Source of the DNA: Cryobacterium roopkundense
Lineage (GTDB): Bacteria; Actinomycetota; Actinomycetes; Actinomycetales; Microbacteriaceae
NCBI RefSeq assembly: GCF_014200405.1
Contig: NZ_JACHBQ010000001.1
Coordinates: 806,001-870,000 of the forward strand
Length of the DNA stretch: 64,000 nt
Reading direction: 5' to 3'
The first letter of the stretch is position 1, and the number at the start of each line of letters is the position of its first letter. The translations under genes were made by a program, and so were the position numbers. Below, in pieces: positions 45,831 through 53,455 of this stretch. The notes under the pieces are model-generated. The model was not told the origin of the DNA. It did not search any database and saw only the letters and a list, made by a program, of their open reading frames with translations.

Positions 45831-47360
45831 ATGAGCTTTCTCAACTACGCCCCCGCACCGGAATCCACGGCACTCCTCAACCTGAAGAGCGACTACGGTC
45901 TCTTCATCGATGGGGACTTCACACCCGGACGCGGCACCCCGTTCCAGACGATTTCGCCAGCCACCGAAAAGCAGATCGCCATGATCTCCTCGGCCAATGC
46001 AGCGGATGTCGACCTTGCCGTTGCCGCCGCGCGCCGCGCGTATGACCGTACCTGGTCGCGCCTCTCCGGCAGCGACCGTGGCAAGTACCTCTTCCGCATC
46101 GCTCGCCTCGTGCAGGAGCGCGCCCGAGAACTCGCCGTAGCGGAGAGTCTGGACAACGGCAAGCCGATCAAGGAAAGCCGCGATGTCGACGTGCCCCTCG
46201 TCGCCGCCTGGTTCTTCTACTACGCCGGCTGGGCCGACAAACTCGATCACGCCGGAGTCGGACCGAACCCCGCGGCACTCGGAGTCGCCGCCCAGGTGAT
46301 CCCGTGGAACTTTCCCCTGCTCATGCTCGCGTGGAAGATCGCACCGGCCCTCGCTGCAGGCAACACCGTGGTGCTCAAGCCTGCCGAAACCACGTCGCTC
46401 ACGGCAATGTTGTTCGCCGAGATCCTGCAACAGGCCGACCTGCCCGCCGGTGTCGTCAACATCATTACGGGAGCGGGGGACACGGGCCAGGCCCTCGTGA
46501 ACCACCCTGACGTCAACAAGGTCGCCTTCACAGGGTCGACCGCGGTCGGCAGGGCCATCGCCCGGTCGCTGGCCGGCACCGACAAGAAGCTCACCCTCGA
46601 GCTCGGCGGCAAGGGAGCGAACATCGTTTTCGACGATGCCCCCATCGATCAGGCCGTCGAGGGGATTATCCGTGGCGTGTTCTTCAACCAGGGGCACGTG
46701 TGCTGCGCCGGAAGCCGTCTCCTCGTACAGGAGAGCATCCACGACGAGGTCATCGACCGGCTCAAGACACGCCTTCAGACGCTGCGCCTCGGCGACCCGC
46801 TCGACAAGAACACCGACATCGGCGCCATCAACAGTGCCGAGCAGCTCGCTCGCATCCGCGAGCTGTCCGACATCGGTGAGCAGGAGGGTGCCGAGCGGTG
46901 GAGCCCCGACTGCGCCATTCCTGAGAACGGCTTCTGGTTCGCGCCCACAATCTTCACCAACGTGTCGACGAGCCACCGCATCGCCCGCGACGAGGTCTTC
47001 GGCCCCGTGCTGTCGGTGCTCACGTTCCGCACGCCGGCCGAGGCGATTGCCAAGGCCAACAACACGCCTCACGGCCTGTCGGCCGGAATCTGGAGCGACA
47101 AGGGGAGCCGAATTCTCGCCGTCGCCGACAAGCTGCGTGCCGGAGTGATCTGGGCGAACACGTTCAACCAGTTCGACCCTGCCAGCCCGTTCGGCGGCTT
47201 CAAAGAGTCCGGCTATGGCCGGGAGGGCGGCCGTCACGGCCTGGCCGCCTACCTCAAGCCGTCCTCCCGCCCGTCCGCGCGCGCGGCGCTGGCCGGATCC
47301 GCCGCGCCCGCCGTGGCTGCAAACAAGAAGCCCGCTGCCGGAAAGAAGGCCACCAAGTGA
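45831..47360 (+). CDS. aldehyde dehydrogenase, full length, in deoC operon
   Basis: The 509-residue NAD(P)-dependent enzyme has the general-base Glu in LELGGKGANIVF, the nucleophile in NQGHVCCAGSR, GFTGSTxVG-like AFTGSTAVG and the C-terminal EVFGPVLSV and FGGFKESGYGREGG. It probably oxidises acetaldehyde from the DeoC reaction to acetate. The last 30 residues form an Ala/Lys-rich tail (ANKKPAAGKKATK) absent from most homologues I know. ATG with AGGAC 8 nt upstream. It overlaps the next gene by 4 bp. Confidence 0.93.
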   Translation: MSFLNYAPAPESTALLNLKSDYGLFIDGDFTPGRGTPFQTISPATEKQIAMISSANAADVDLAVAAARRAYDRTWSRLSGSDRGKYLFRIARLVQERARELAVAESLDNGKPIKESRDVDVPLVAAWFFYYAGWADKLDHAGVGPNPAALGVAAQVIPWNFPLLMLAWKIAPALAAGNTVVLKPAETTSLTAMLFAEILQQADLPAGVVNIITGAGDTGQALVNHPDVNKVAFTGSTAVGRAIARSLAGTDKKLTLELGGKGANIVFDDAPIDQAVEGIIRGVFFNQGHVCCAGSRLLVQESIHDEVIDRLKTRLQTLRLGDPLDKNTDIGAINSAEQLARIRELSDIGEQEGAERWSPDCAIPENGFWFAPTIFTNVSTSHRIARDEVFGPVLSVLTFRTPAEAIAKANNTPHGLSAGIWSDKGSRILAVADKLRAGVIWANTFNQFDPASPFGGFKESGYGREGGRHGLAAYLKPSSRPSARAALAGSAAPAVAANKKPAAGKKATK

Positions 47361-48220
47361 CCCGCCTCGCCATACCCAAGACCTACAAGCTCTACATCGG
47401 TGGAAAATTTCCGCGCAGCGAATCCGGACGGGTCTACGACGTGACGAACCACAAGGGGGAATTCCTCGCCAACGCCGCCCAGGCCAGTCGCAAGGACGCC
47501 CGCGATGCTGTTGTGGCCGCCCGCTCCGCCCTGGCCGGCTGGTCGGGTGCCACCGGGTACAACCGTGGCCAGGTGCTGTACCGCATCGCGGAACTCCTGG
47601 AGGGGCGCCGCGTGCAGTTCATCGACGAGATCATCCAGTCCGAAGGCGTCAGTGCCCCCGCGGCGGCCGCGCAGGTCGACGAGGCCATCGACCGGTGGGT
47701 GTGGTACGCAGGTTGGGCGGACAAGTACGTGCAGGTCGCCGGCAACGCAAACGCGGTGTCTGGTCCGTTCTTCAACATTTCGGTGCCGGAACCAACCGGC
47801 GTCGTGGCGATCATCGCGCCTCAGACGCACGGGTCCCTGCTCGGCCTGATCAGCGCCATCGCGCCGGCCCTGGTCGCGGGAAATACCGTGGTCGTTGTCG
47901 CTCACGAAGCCTCGCCGCTCTCGGCGATCAGCCTCAGCGAGGTGCTCGCCACGAGTGACGTCCCGGGCGGTGTGGTCAACATCCTCACCGGTTCGCCCGC
48001 GGAAATAGCACCCTGGCTCGCGAGCCACTCCGACGTGAATGCCCTCGATCTCGTCGGTGCCGGAGAGCTGGAGTGGGTCGACCTGCAGATTGCGGCGGCG
48101 GAGACTCTCAAGCGAGTTCTCCCGCCGGAATCGGGCGTGGATGCCGCTTCCCCCGCCCTGGCCCGTGTTGTGGCCTTCACCGAGATCAAAACTGTCTGGC
48201 ACACCAAAGCGCTGCTATAG
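47357..48220 (+). CDS. half-length aldehyde dehydrogenase-like protein
   Basis: This 287-residue protein matches only the N-terminal, NAD-binding half of aldehyde dehydrogenases: KLYIGGKFPRSESGR, GVVAIIAPQTH, ALVAGNTVVVVA and GGVVNILTG. It ends where the GST-x-VG region would be (here GAGELEW) and has neither the LGG base nor the catalytic Cys segment. It is not a sudden truncation: the C-terminus is ordered and the gene begins by a 4-bp overlap (GTGA) with the full-length enzyme. A structural or regulatory partner of that enzyme is likely. Confidence 0.85.
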   Translation: MTRLAIPKTYKLYIGGKFPRSESGRVYDVTNHKGEFLANAAQASRKDARDAVVAARSALAGWSGATGYNRGQVLYRIAELLEGRRVQFIDEIIQSEGVSAPAAAAQVDEAIDRWVWYAGWADKYVQVAGNANAVSGPFFNISVPEPTGVVAIIAPQTHGSLLGLISAIAPALVAGNTVVVVAHEASPLSAISLSEVLATSDVPGGVVNILTGSPAEIAPWLASHSDVNALDLVGAGELEWVDLQIAAAETLKRVLPPESGVDAASPALARVVAFTEIKTVWHTKALL

Positions 48221-48271
48221 AGCCTGTTCAGCGCCGCGGACCTGCTCGCCGAATCCGCCGACGCGGCGCAC

Positions 48272-48311
48272 CAAACGGGCCGTTCGACTGCTAGGTCGGA
48301 CGGCCCGTTTG
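48272..48311. terminator. bidirectional terminator after the deoC operon
   Basis: A 17-bp stem (48272-48288 with 48295-48311, one G-U pair) and 6-nt loop is flanked by A/T-rich ends (CAAAC...GTTTG). It lies between the convergent half-ALDH and PLDc_N/SHOCT genes. Confidence 0.85.
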
Positions 48312-48327
48312 ATGGGCCCGGAGCATG

Positions 48328-48744
48328 TCAGGCCGTGTCGCGGCTCGAGTACTGCGTGCCCATGGCCTTGGCCTTGATGGCAGCGAACTCGCTCTGCGTG
48401 ATCGTGCCTGCATCAAGCAGTTGCTTGGCCTGCGTGATCTCCTGGCTGGGAGAGGACGTGGTGGCGACAGTGCGGATGTAGTTGTCCGTCATTTCCCGAT
48501 TCTGAGTGGCGCTCTGAACCTGGCGCTCCGCCATGCCGTTGCCCCTCGCAATCACGTAGATCAGAACGGTGAGGAAGGGCACGAAGATCAGGAAGATTAG
48601 CCAGAGCGCCTTCAACCAGCCATTCAACTTGTGGTCCCTGAAGATGTCGGCCGCCACGGAAAACAAAACAATCAGATAGGCGACGAAGACAAACGACCAG
48701 AACAGGAACGAAATGAAATTCCAGAAACTTCCCAGGATGTCCAT
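48328..48744 (-). CDS. PLDc_N and SHOCT domain membrane protein
   Basis: The product is 138 residues: two membrane helices (about 5-32 and 45-66, FWNFISFLFWSFVFVAYL and LKALWLIFLIFVPFLTVLIYVIARG) form a PLDc_N-like module, followed by a linker and a C-terminal SHOCT domain (EITQAKQLLDAGTITQSEFAAIKAKAMG). SHOCT domains occur at the ends of many small bacterial membrane proteins and may help oligomerisation. The ATG has AGAGG 9 nt upstream. No enzyme activity is expected. Confidence 0.88.
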   Translation of the reverse strand: MDILGSFWNFISFLFWSFVFVAYLIVLFSVAADIFRDHKLNGWLKALWLIFLIFVPFLTVLIYVIARGNGMAERQVQSATQNREMTDNYIRTVATTSSPSQEITQAKQLLDAGTITQSEFAAIKAKAMGTQYSSRDTA

Positions 48745-48881
48745 GACAATAACCTCTCGAAATCGATGTTGTGGTCTCGAACCGAGCGGTGCGGACCTCG
48801 ATCGCCGACGACTGTACCCCGATCACGCCTGATTTGCTGAATCTTTGCTTGCGCATTGTGTCGGCTTGCAGTTTTGGGTCC

Positions 48882-48887
48882 TATGCT
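48882..48887 (+). promoter_or_regulatory. -10 box (TATGCT) for leaderless SDR gene
   Basis: TATGCT ends 6 nt before the ATG at 48894. Confidence 0.55.
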
Positions 48888-48893
48888 CATCGC

Positions 48894-50387
48894 ATGACAT
48901 CGCGCAGAGTCCTCGTTACGGGTGCCACCGGCTACATCGGTGGTCGTTTGGTGCCCAAACTCCTCGAAGCCGGCTACGAGGTTCGCGTCATCGTGCGCAC
49001 GCCCCTAAAACTCCGTGACGTGCCTTGGGCAGACCAGGTCGAGATCGTACAGGGCGACCTTGCCAATCTCTCCTCCCTTGAGGCTGCCTGCGAGGGCATC
49101 GACGTGCTGTATTACCTCGTGCACTCCATGGGGGCGGCCGGGGATTTTGAGAAGGCAGAGCACCTCGCGGCCGAAAACGCGGCCGCCGCCGCCGCATCCG
49201 CTCACGTGTCGCGTATCGTCTACCTCGGTGGGCTGCACCCCGACACCGACTCTCTCTCTGCTCATCTGCGCTCCCGCATGGAGGTCGGCCGTATCCTCCT
49301 CGGTTCTGGCATCCCCACCGTGGCTTTCCAGGCGGGAGTCGTGATTGGTTCCGGATCCACCTCGTTCGAGATGATCCGCCACCTCACCGACGTTCTGCCC
49401 TACATGCCCGCGCCCAAGTGGGTGCGCAACAAGATCCAGCCCATCGCGGTGCGCGACGTGCTCTATTACCTGGTTGAGGCCGCCGAGCTTCCGTCCGACG
49501 TCAACCGCACCTTCGATATCGGTGGTCCCGATGTGTTGCGGTACGGGCAGATGATGAACGGCTACGCCCTCGAGGCAGGGCTGCACCAGCGCGCCATCGC
49601 GGCGCTGCCTGTGCTCACACCCTGGCTGGCCTCTCAATGGGTCAATCTCGTCACGCCGATACCGCGCAACCTCGCCATCCCCATCATCGCGTCGCTGCAA
49701 TACGACTGTGTGGCCGCTGAGCACGACATAGACGAGTACATTCCGCAGCCGCCCGGTGGCCTCACGAGCTACCGAAGGGCAGTTCGGCTCGCCCTGGGGC
49801 GGATGCGAGATGGAGACGTTGAAACGAGCTGGCGCAATTCCTCCATCGAGGGAGCATCGAGCAACCCCCTGCCGAGCGACCCGGACTGGGCCGGCCACGT
49901 GGTGTACACCGACCTGCGGGAGAAGACCACCACCGCCGCGCCGGAAGCGCTCTGGCGGGTGATCGAGAGCATCGGCGGAGAAAACGGCTGGTATTCCTTC
50001 CCGTTGGCCTGGGCCGTACGAGGACTCATGGACAAGCTCGTCGGCGGCGTTGGTCTTCGTCGAGGGCGCCGCAACCCCGACCATCTGCATGCGGGGGAGG
50101 TGCTCGACTTCTGGCGAGTGGAAAGCATCGATCATGGCAGTTTTCTGCGCCTGCGGGCCGAGATGCGATTACCCGGAAAGGCTTGGCTGGAGATGACGGT
50201 CATGCCCACCGAGGACGGCGGGGCCGTCTATCGCCAGCGCGCCGTGTTCTTTCCCCGCGGTCTGGGTGGGCGCCTGTACTGGGCGGCGATCCTGCCGTTC
50301 CACAGCATTATCTTCGACGGCATGGCCACTCGAATCACGGCGACGGCGGCGGCGGAAAGCCTCGACGTCTCGCTCGCTCCCGCCTAG
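48894..50387 (+). CDS. SDR-family NAD(P)-binding protein with C-terminal DUF2867 domain
   Basis: The 497-residue protein has an N-terminal Rossmann domain with VTGATGYIGGRLVP (about 8-20), D-x-x related VEIVQGDLANLSSLEAACEG and YYLVHSMG in place of a classical catalytic Tyr-x3-Lys, and a C-terminal DUF2867 domain (from about 345; WYSFPLAWAVRGLMDKLVGGVGLRRGRRNPDHLHAGEVLDFWRVE). This two-domain layout is widespread in actinobacteria; its substrate is unknown. The ATG at 48894 is supported by a leaderless -10 box; the longer upstream frame is not. Confidence 0.88.
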   Translation: MTSRRVLVTGATGYIGGRLVPKLLEAGYEVRVIVRTPLKLRDVPWADQVEIVQGDLANLSSLEAACEGIDVLYYLVHSMGAAGDFEKAEHLAAENAAAAAASAHVSRIVYLGGLHPDTDSLSAHLRSRMEVGRILLGSGIPTVAFQAGVVIGSGSTSFEMIRHLTDVLPYMPAPKWVRNKIQPIAVRDVLYYLVEAAELPSDVNRTFDIGGPDVLRYGQMMNGYALEAGLHQRAIAALPVLTPWLASQWVNLVTPIPRNLAIPIIASLQYDCVAAEHDIDEYIPQPPGGLTSYRRAVRLALGRMRDGDVETSWRNSSIEGASSNPLPSDPDWAGHVVYTDLREKTTTAAPEALWRVIESIGGENGWYSFPLAWAVRGLMDKLVGGVGLRRGRRNPDHLHAGEVLDFWRVESIDHGSFLRLRAEMRLPGKAWLEMTVMPTEDGGAVYRQRAVFFPRGLGGRLYWAAILPFHSIIFDGMATRITATAAAESLDVSLAPA

Positions 50388-50452
50388 GATGATCGGAAGA
50401 GCATGGCCCTCTGTGCACAGGGAGGCCAGACCGTGAGCGCAAAGGAGGCCCG

Positions 50453-51013
50453 ATGTCAGTATCTGTCGTGTTCTTGGGCGACGGCCTCATCGCGGGAGGC
50501 CAATGGACCGAGTGGATACCCGAGTACGAGGTCACCAATCTCGGAGTGAGTGGCAACACAACGGATGAGGTCATCACAGCACTCGAGTCCGTCGTCGGGC
50601 TCGCACCGGATGCCATCGTCATTCACGTCGGCACCAACGATTTGGGGTGGCGCAAGTCAGACGAGTACGTCGTGCGCAACCTGGAAACCATTCTTTACCG
50701 CCTACGCAAGGCCCTGCCCGGAACCCGGCTCCTCGTTCAATCCGTCTTCCCGCGCGATCGCGAATTCGCCGAGACCATCCGCTCGATCAATCGCCACATT
50801 CGCCAGTATGCGCCGACACAGCACGCACAGTATCTCGATCTCTGGCCCGCGTTGGCACAGCCCGACGGTGAAATCAACTCGAACCTGTCGGAGGATCATC
50901 TCCACTTGACAAACGAGGGCTACCAGATCTGGCTCGGCGAGCTTCGGGCGGGCCTCGAGCTGCTGTTTGAGCGGCCACCGATCACGACGTCCATTCCTAT
51001 TCAGCACGCCTGA
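50453..51013 (+). CDS. SGNH/GDSL hydrolase-fold protein without the nucleophilic Ser
   Basis: The 186-residue protein has the GDSL-family blocks: block I FLGDGLIAGG, block II GVSGNTTDE, block III VGTNDLG and block V DHLHLTNEGY with the Asp and His. The block I nucleophile Ser is Gly here (GDGL at residue 11), so ordinary ester hydrolysis is unlikely. The other three blocks are kept, pointing to a substrate-binding pseudoenzyme or a changed mechanism. The ATG has AAAGGAGG 5 nt upstream, one of the strongest ribosome sites in the window. Confidence 0.85.
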   Translation: MSVSVVFLGDGLIAGGQWTEWIPEYEVTNLGVSGNTTDEVITALESVVGLAPDAIVIHVGTNDLGWRKSDEYVVRNLETILYRLRKALPGTRLLVQSVFPRDREFAETIRSINRHIRQYAPTQHAQYLDLWPALAQPDGEINSNLSEDHLHLTNEGYQIWLGELRAGLELLFERPPITTSIPIQHA

Positions 51014-51049
51014 ACGACTGCCTGACGACCGCGCTGGCGCGGCCGCGGG

Positions 51050-51055
51050 TAGTCT
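51050..51055 (+). promoter_or_regulatory. -10 box (TAGTCT) for leaderless DUF2207 gene
   Basis: TAGTCT ends 6 nt before the ATG at 51062. Confidence 0.5.
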
Positions 51056-51061
51056 GGGGAC

Positions 51062-52942
51062 ATGCCTCGATTGCTGCGCCGCTACCTCGCTGCCACCCTC
51101 GGTGCCCTGCTGTTTGTGTGCCTCAGCGTCACCGGTGCCGCCGCCTACGCCAGCGTGCCCGAGAAGGTTGCGCCGGCCGTTCCGTCCGCGCTGGCGAGCG
51201 GCACCGGTGATTTCACCTTCGACTCGTGGCATTCCGACTTCACCCTCGGGCTGGATGGAGACGGGCGCTCAAGCCTCACAACCGTCGAGACCATCACGGC
51301 GCGGTTCCCAGACATCGATCAGAATCGCGGAATTCTCCGTGCAATTCCCACAGATTACCAAGGGCACCCGACCGACGTCTCAATCGTGAGTGTCACGGAC
51401 GAGAACGGTTCTCCGCGCAGCTTTGAGACGGAGACCGTGAGTGAGGACGGTAATTTCATCCACGTCACGATCGCGGCGTCGGAATACGTGCACGGTGCCC
51501 AGACCTATGTCATCACCTTTGAGCAATCCAATGTGACGCTGTATCCGGATAACGCGGACACCGAACAGTTCTACTGGGACGTTAACGGAACGGGGTGGGA
51601 ACAGCCTTTTGCCGACGTGACCGCGTCAGTGTTCGTGGAGCCCGATCTCGTGGACCGGCTGACGGGGCAGGAGGCGTGCTACCAGGGGCCGGAGGGCTCG
51701 AGCGCGCCCTGCGAGGTGCTTGATTCGGCAGCGGATGACGACGGGTGGCGTGTCGACGCGGCTGCCGGCCAACTCGTGCCCGCTGAAAACCTCACCGTCG
51801 TCGTCGTTTTCGAACCCGGCACCTTCGTTCCCCGCGATGACTCCTTCACCGCCAACGCCTTGCCGAGCCTCGGCCTGGCCGGGGCCCTCGCGGCCATTCT
51901 GGTCGCAGCCCTCGCGGGGGCTGCGCGAGTGACGCGCTGGCGGAGCGCACAGGGGCGTCCCACCCTCATCGCCGAGTATCTGCCCCCGAAGGGCATCAAT
52001 CTGCTGACCTCTGGCGAGGTCACGGGCCTCAGTGCCAAGGCCACGGCCGCACAGTTCGTCAGCTTCGCGGTGCGTGGAAACGTCCGCATCCTGGAAGCGA
52101 CCGACAAGAAGACGCATTACCTGCTCGAGTTCCGGCACAGCAATCGCGTCGATGAGACTGAACTGCGCATCCTCGGCACGCTGTTCCCCACGCTGCAACC
52201 GGGTGAACGCCGGGACTTGAAGAAGAAGAGCACCTCGCTGACCACGGCGCTTCAGAAGGAAATCCCCGCCGCGCGCAAGGCCTCCCTGGCCGCCGGCCTG
52301 CGCGAAGCGAAAGACACCGGACTGCGTGTGTGGTTTCTCTTGGCCGCGGTCGTGAGTGCGATACTGGCCCTCGTCGGTGCGCTCGGCGCCATGATCACGG
52401 TGGTCGGCGGATTCTGGCCCGCGCTCATCATCGGCGTCGCCGTGCTGGCGAGCGTGGCAACGTTCGCCTTCGTCGGCAATTTTCGACCACTCACCGAGAG
52501 TGGCGCAGAACTTCGTGATTATCTGAAAGGTGTCAAATTGTACATAGGCCTGGCGGAAGCCGACCGACTGCGCGTACTGCAGAGCCCAGGGGGCGCGCTT
52601 CGCTCCCCGTACCGACAGGAAGCAGGCGGCCGACCGGACGCCGATCCCGTTCAGGTGGTCAAGGTCTCTGAGCGGGTACTTCCGCTCGCGGTGCTGTTCG
52701 GCCAGGAGAAGGAGTGGTCGGGTGTGCTCGGCCACTACTACGAACAGGCTGGAACCCAGCCCGACTGGTATGTGGGAACGAACGCCTTCAGCGCCCTGTA
52801 CTTCGCGAGCGCGGTCAGCGGGTTCGCCGCGACCACGACGGCGTCATGGTCCGGCAGCGCCGCGAGTTCCGGCAGCTCAGGATCCGGAGGGGGCGGTTCC
52901 TCGGGCGGCGGAGGCGGCGGCGGCGGGGGAGGGGGCGTCTGA
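51062..52942 (+). CDS. DUF2207 membrane protein
   Basis: The 626-residue protein has a signal peptide (residues 1-30), an extracellular beta-rich DUF2207 part (about 45-260, GILRAIPTDYQGHPTDV), a membrane helix (about 265-290), a cytoplasmic part with AEYLPPKGINLLTSGEV, two more helices (about 420-480) and a C-terminal Ser/Gly tail ending in a run of 11 Gly. The Gly run is encoded by about 12 near-identical GGN codons, prone to length change. Function unknown; these proteins sit at the cell surface. ATG with a leaderless-type box. Confidence 0.88.
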   Translation: MPRLLRRYLAATLGALLFVCLSVTGAAAYASVPEKVAPAVPSALASGTGDFTFDSWHSDFTLGLDGDGRSSLTTVETITARFPDIDQNRGILRAIPTDYQGHPTDVSIVSVTDENGSPRSFETETVSEDGNFIHVTIAASEYVHGAQTYVITFEQSNVTLYPDNADTEQFYWDVNGTGWEQPFADVTASVFVEPDLVDRLTGQEACYQGPEGSSAPCEVLDSAADDDGWRVDAAAGQLVPAENLTVVVVFEPGTFVPRDDSFTANALPSLGLAGALAAILVAALAGAARVTRWRSAQGRPTLIAEYLPPKGINLLTSGEVTGLSAKATAAQFVSFAVRGNVRILEATDKKTHYLLEFRHSNRVDETELRILGTLFPTLQPGERRDLKKKSTSLTTALQKEIPAARKASLAAGLREAKDTGLRVWFLLAAVVSAILALVGALGAMITVVGGFWPALIIGVAVLASVATFAFVGNFRPLTESGAELRDYLKGVKLYIGLAEADRLRVLQSPGGALRSPYRQEAGGRPDADPVQVVKVSERVLPLAVLFGQEKEWSGVLGHYYEQAGTQPDWYVGTNAFSALYFASAVSGFAATTTASWSGSAASSGSSGSGGGGSSGGGGGGGGGGGV

Positions 52943-53277
52943 TGGGCACTCCTGCCGCTCCCACATTCACCCGCGCCGCACTCGCCCCCGGCCTGCTCGG
53001 GGCGATCGTGCTTCTCGCCGGTTTGGCTCTGCTCGATGGCGAGGGGTACATCATCATCCGCTATGCCGTCAGCATTCTGGCCCTCATCATTTCGGTCTTC
53101 GTCATTCAGGCGAAATCGTGGTGGTGGCTGCTGGGTCTTGTTCCGATAGCAGTGTTGTGGAACCCGATCGCCGTCATTCCGCTCGAAGGTCAGGGCTGGG
53201 CGTCCGCCCAATACATCGCGGCTCTCATCTTCATCTTTGCGGGCATCCGAACAAAGGTGCCGGTGCAGCACGCCTGA
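52942..53277 (+). CDS. small membrane protein overlapping the DUF2207 gene
   Basis: The product has 111 residues and about four short membrane helices (about 11-28, 36-55, 60-78, 88-104). The ATG shares one base with the DUF2207 stop (TGATG), so translation is coupled. It resembles DUF6804-type proteins by eye, a tentative call. It may form a complex with the DUF2207 protein. Confidence 0.8.
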   Translation: MGTPAAPTFTRAALAPGLLGAIVLLAGLALLDGEGYIIIRYAVSILALIISVFVIQAKSWWWLLGLVPIAVLWNPIAVIPLEGQGWASAQYIAALIFIFAGIRTKVPVQHA

Positions 53278-53455
53278 GGTCGGGCTTTGTGGGCGTAGAC
53301 TGGTGCCGCTTGGAGAACCTGGTTTCTGTGCTGTGAACATGAGGCGCTGTGAACGTTCGGTGCTGCCGGGTTCGGTGGAGTGATCGACGGCGTCTGTAGA
53401 TGCCGTAACACGTGAGCGTGGCGCCCTGTGCCGCGCGGCTGTGAAGTGGAGAACA

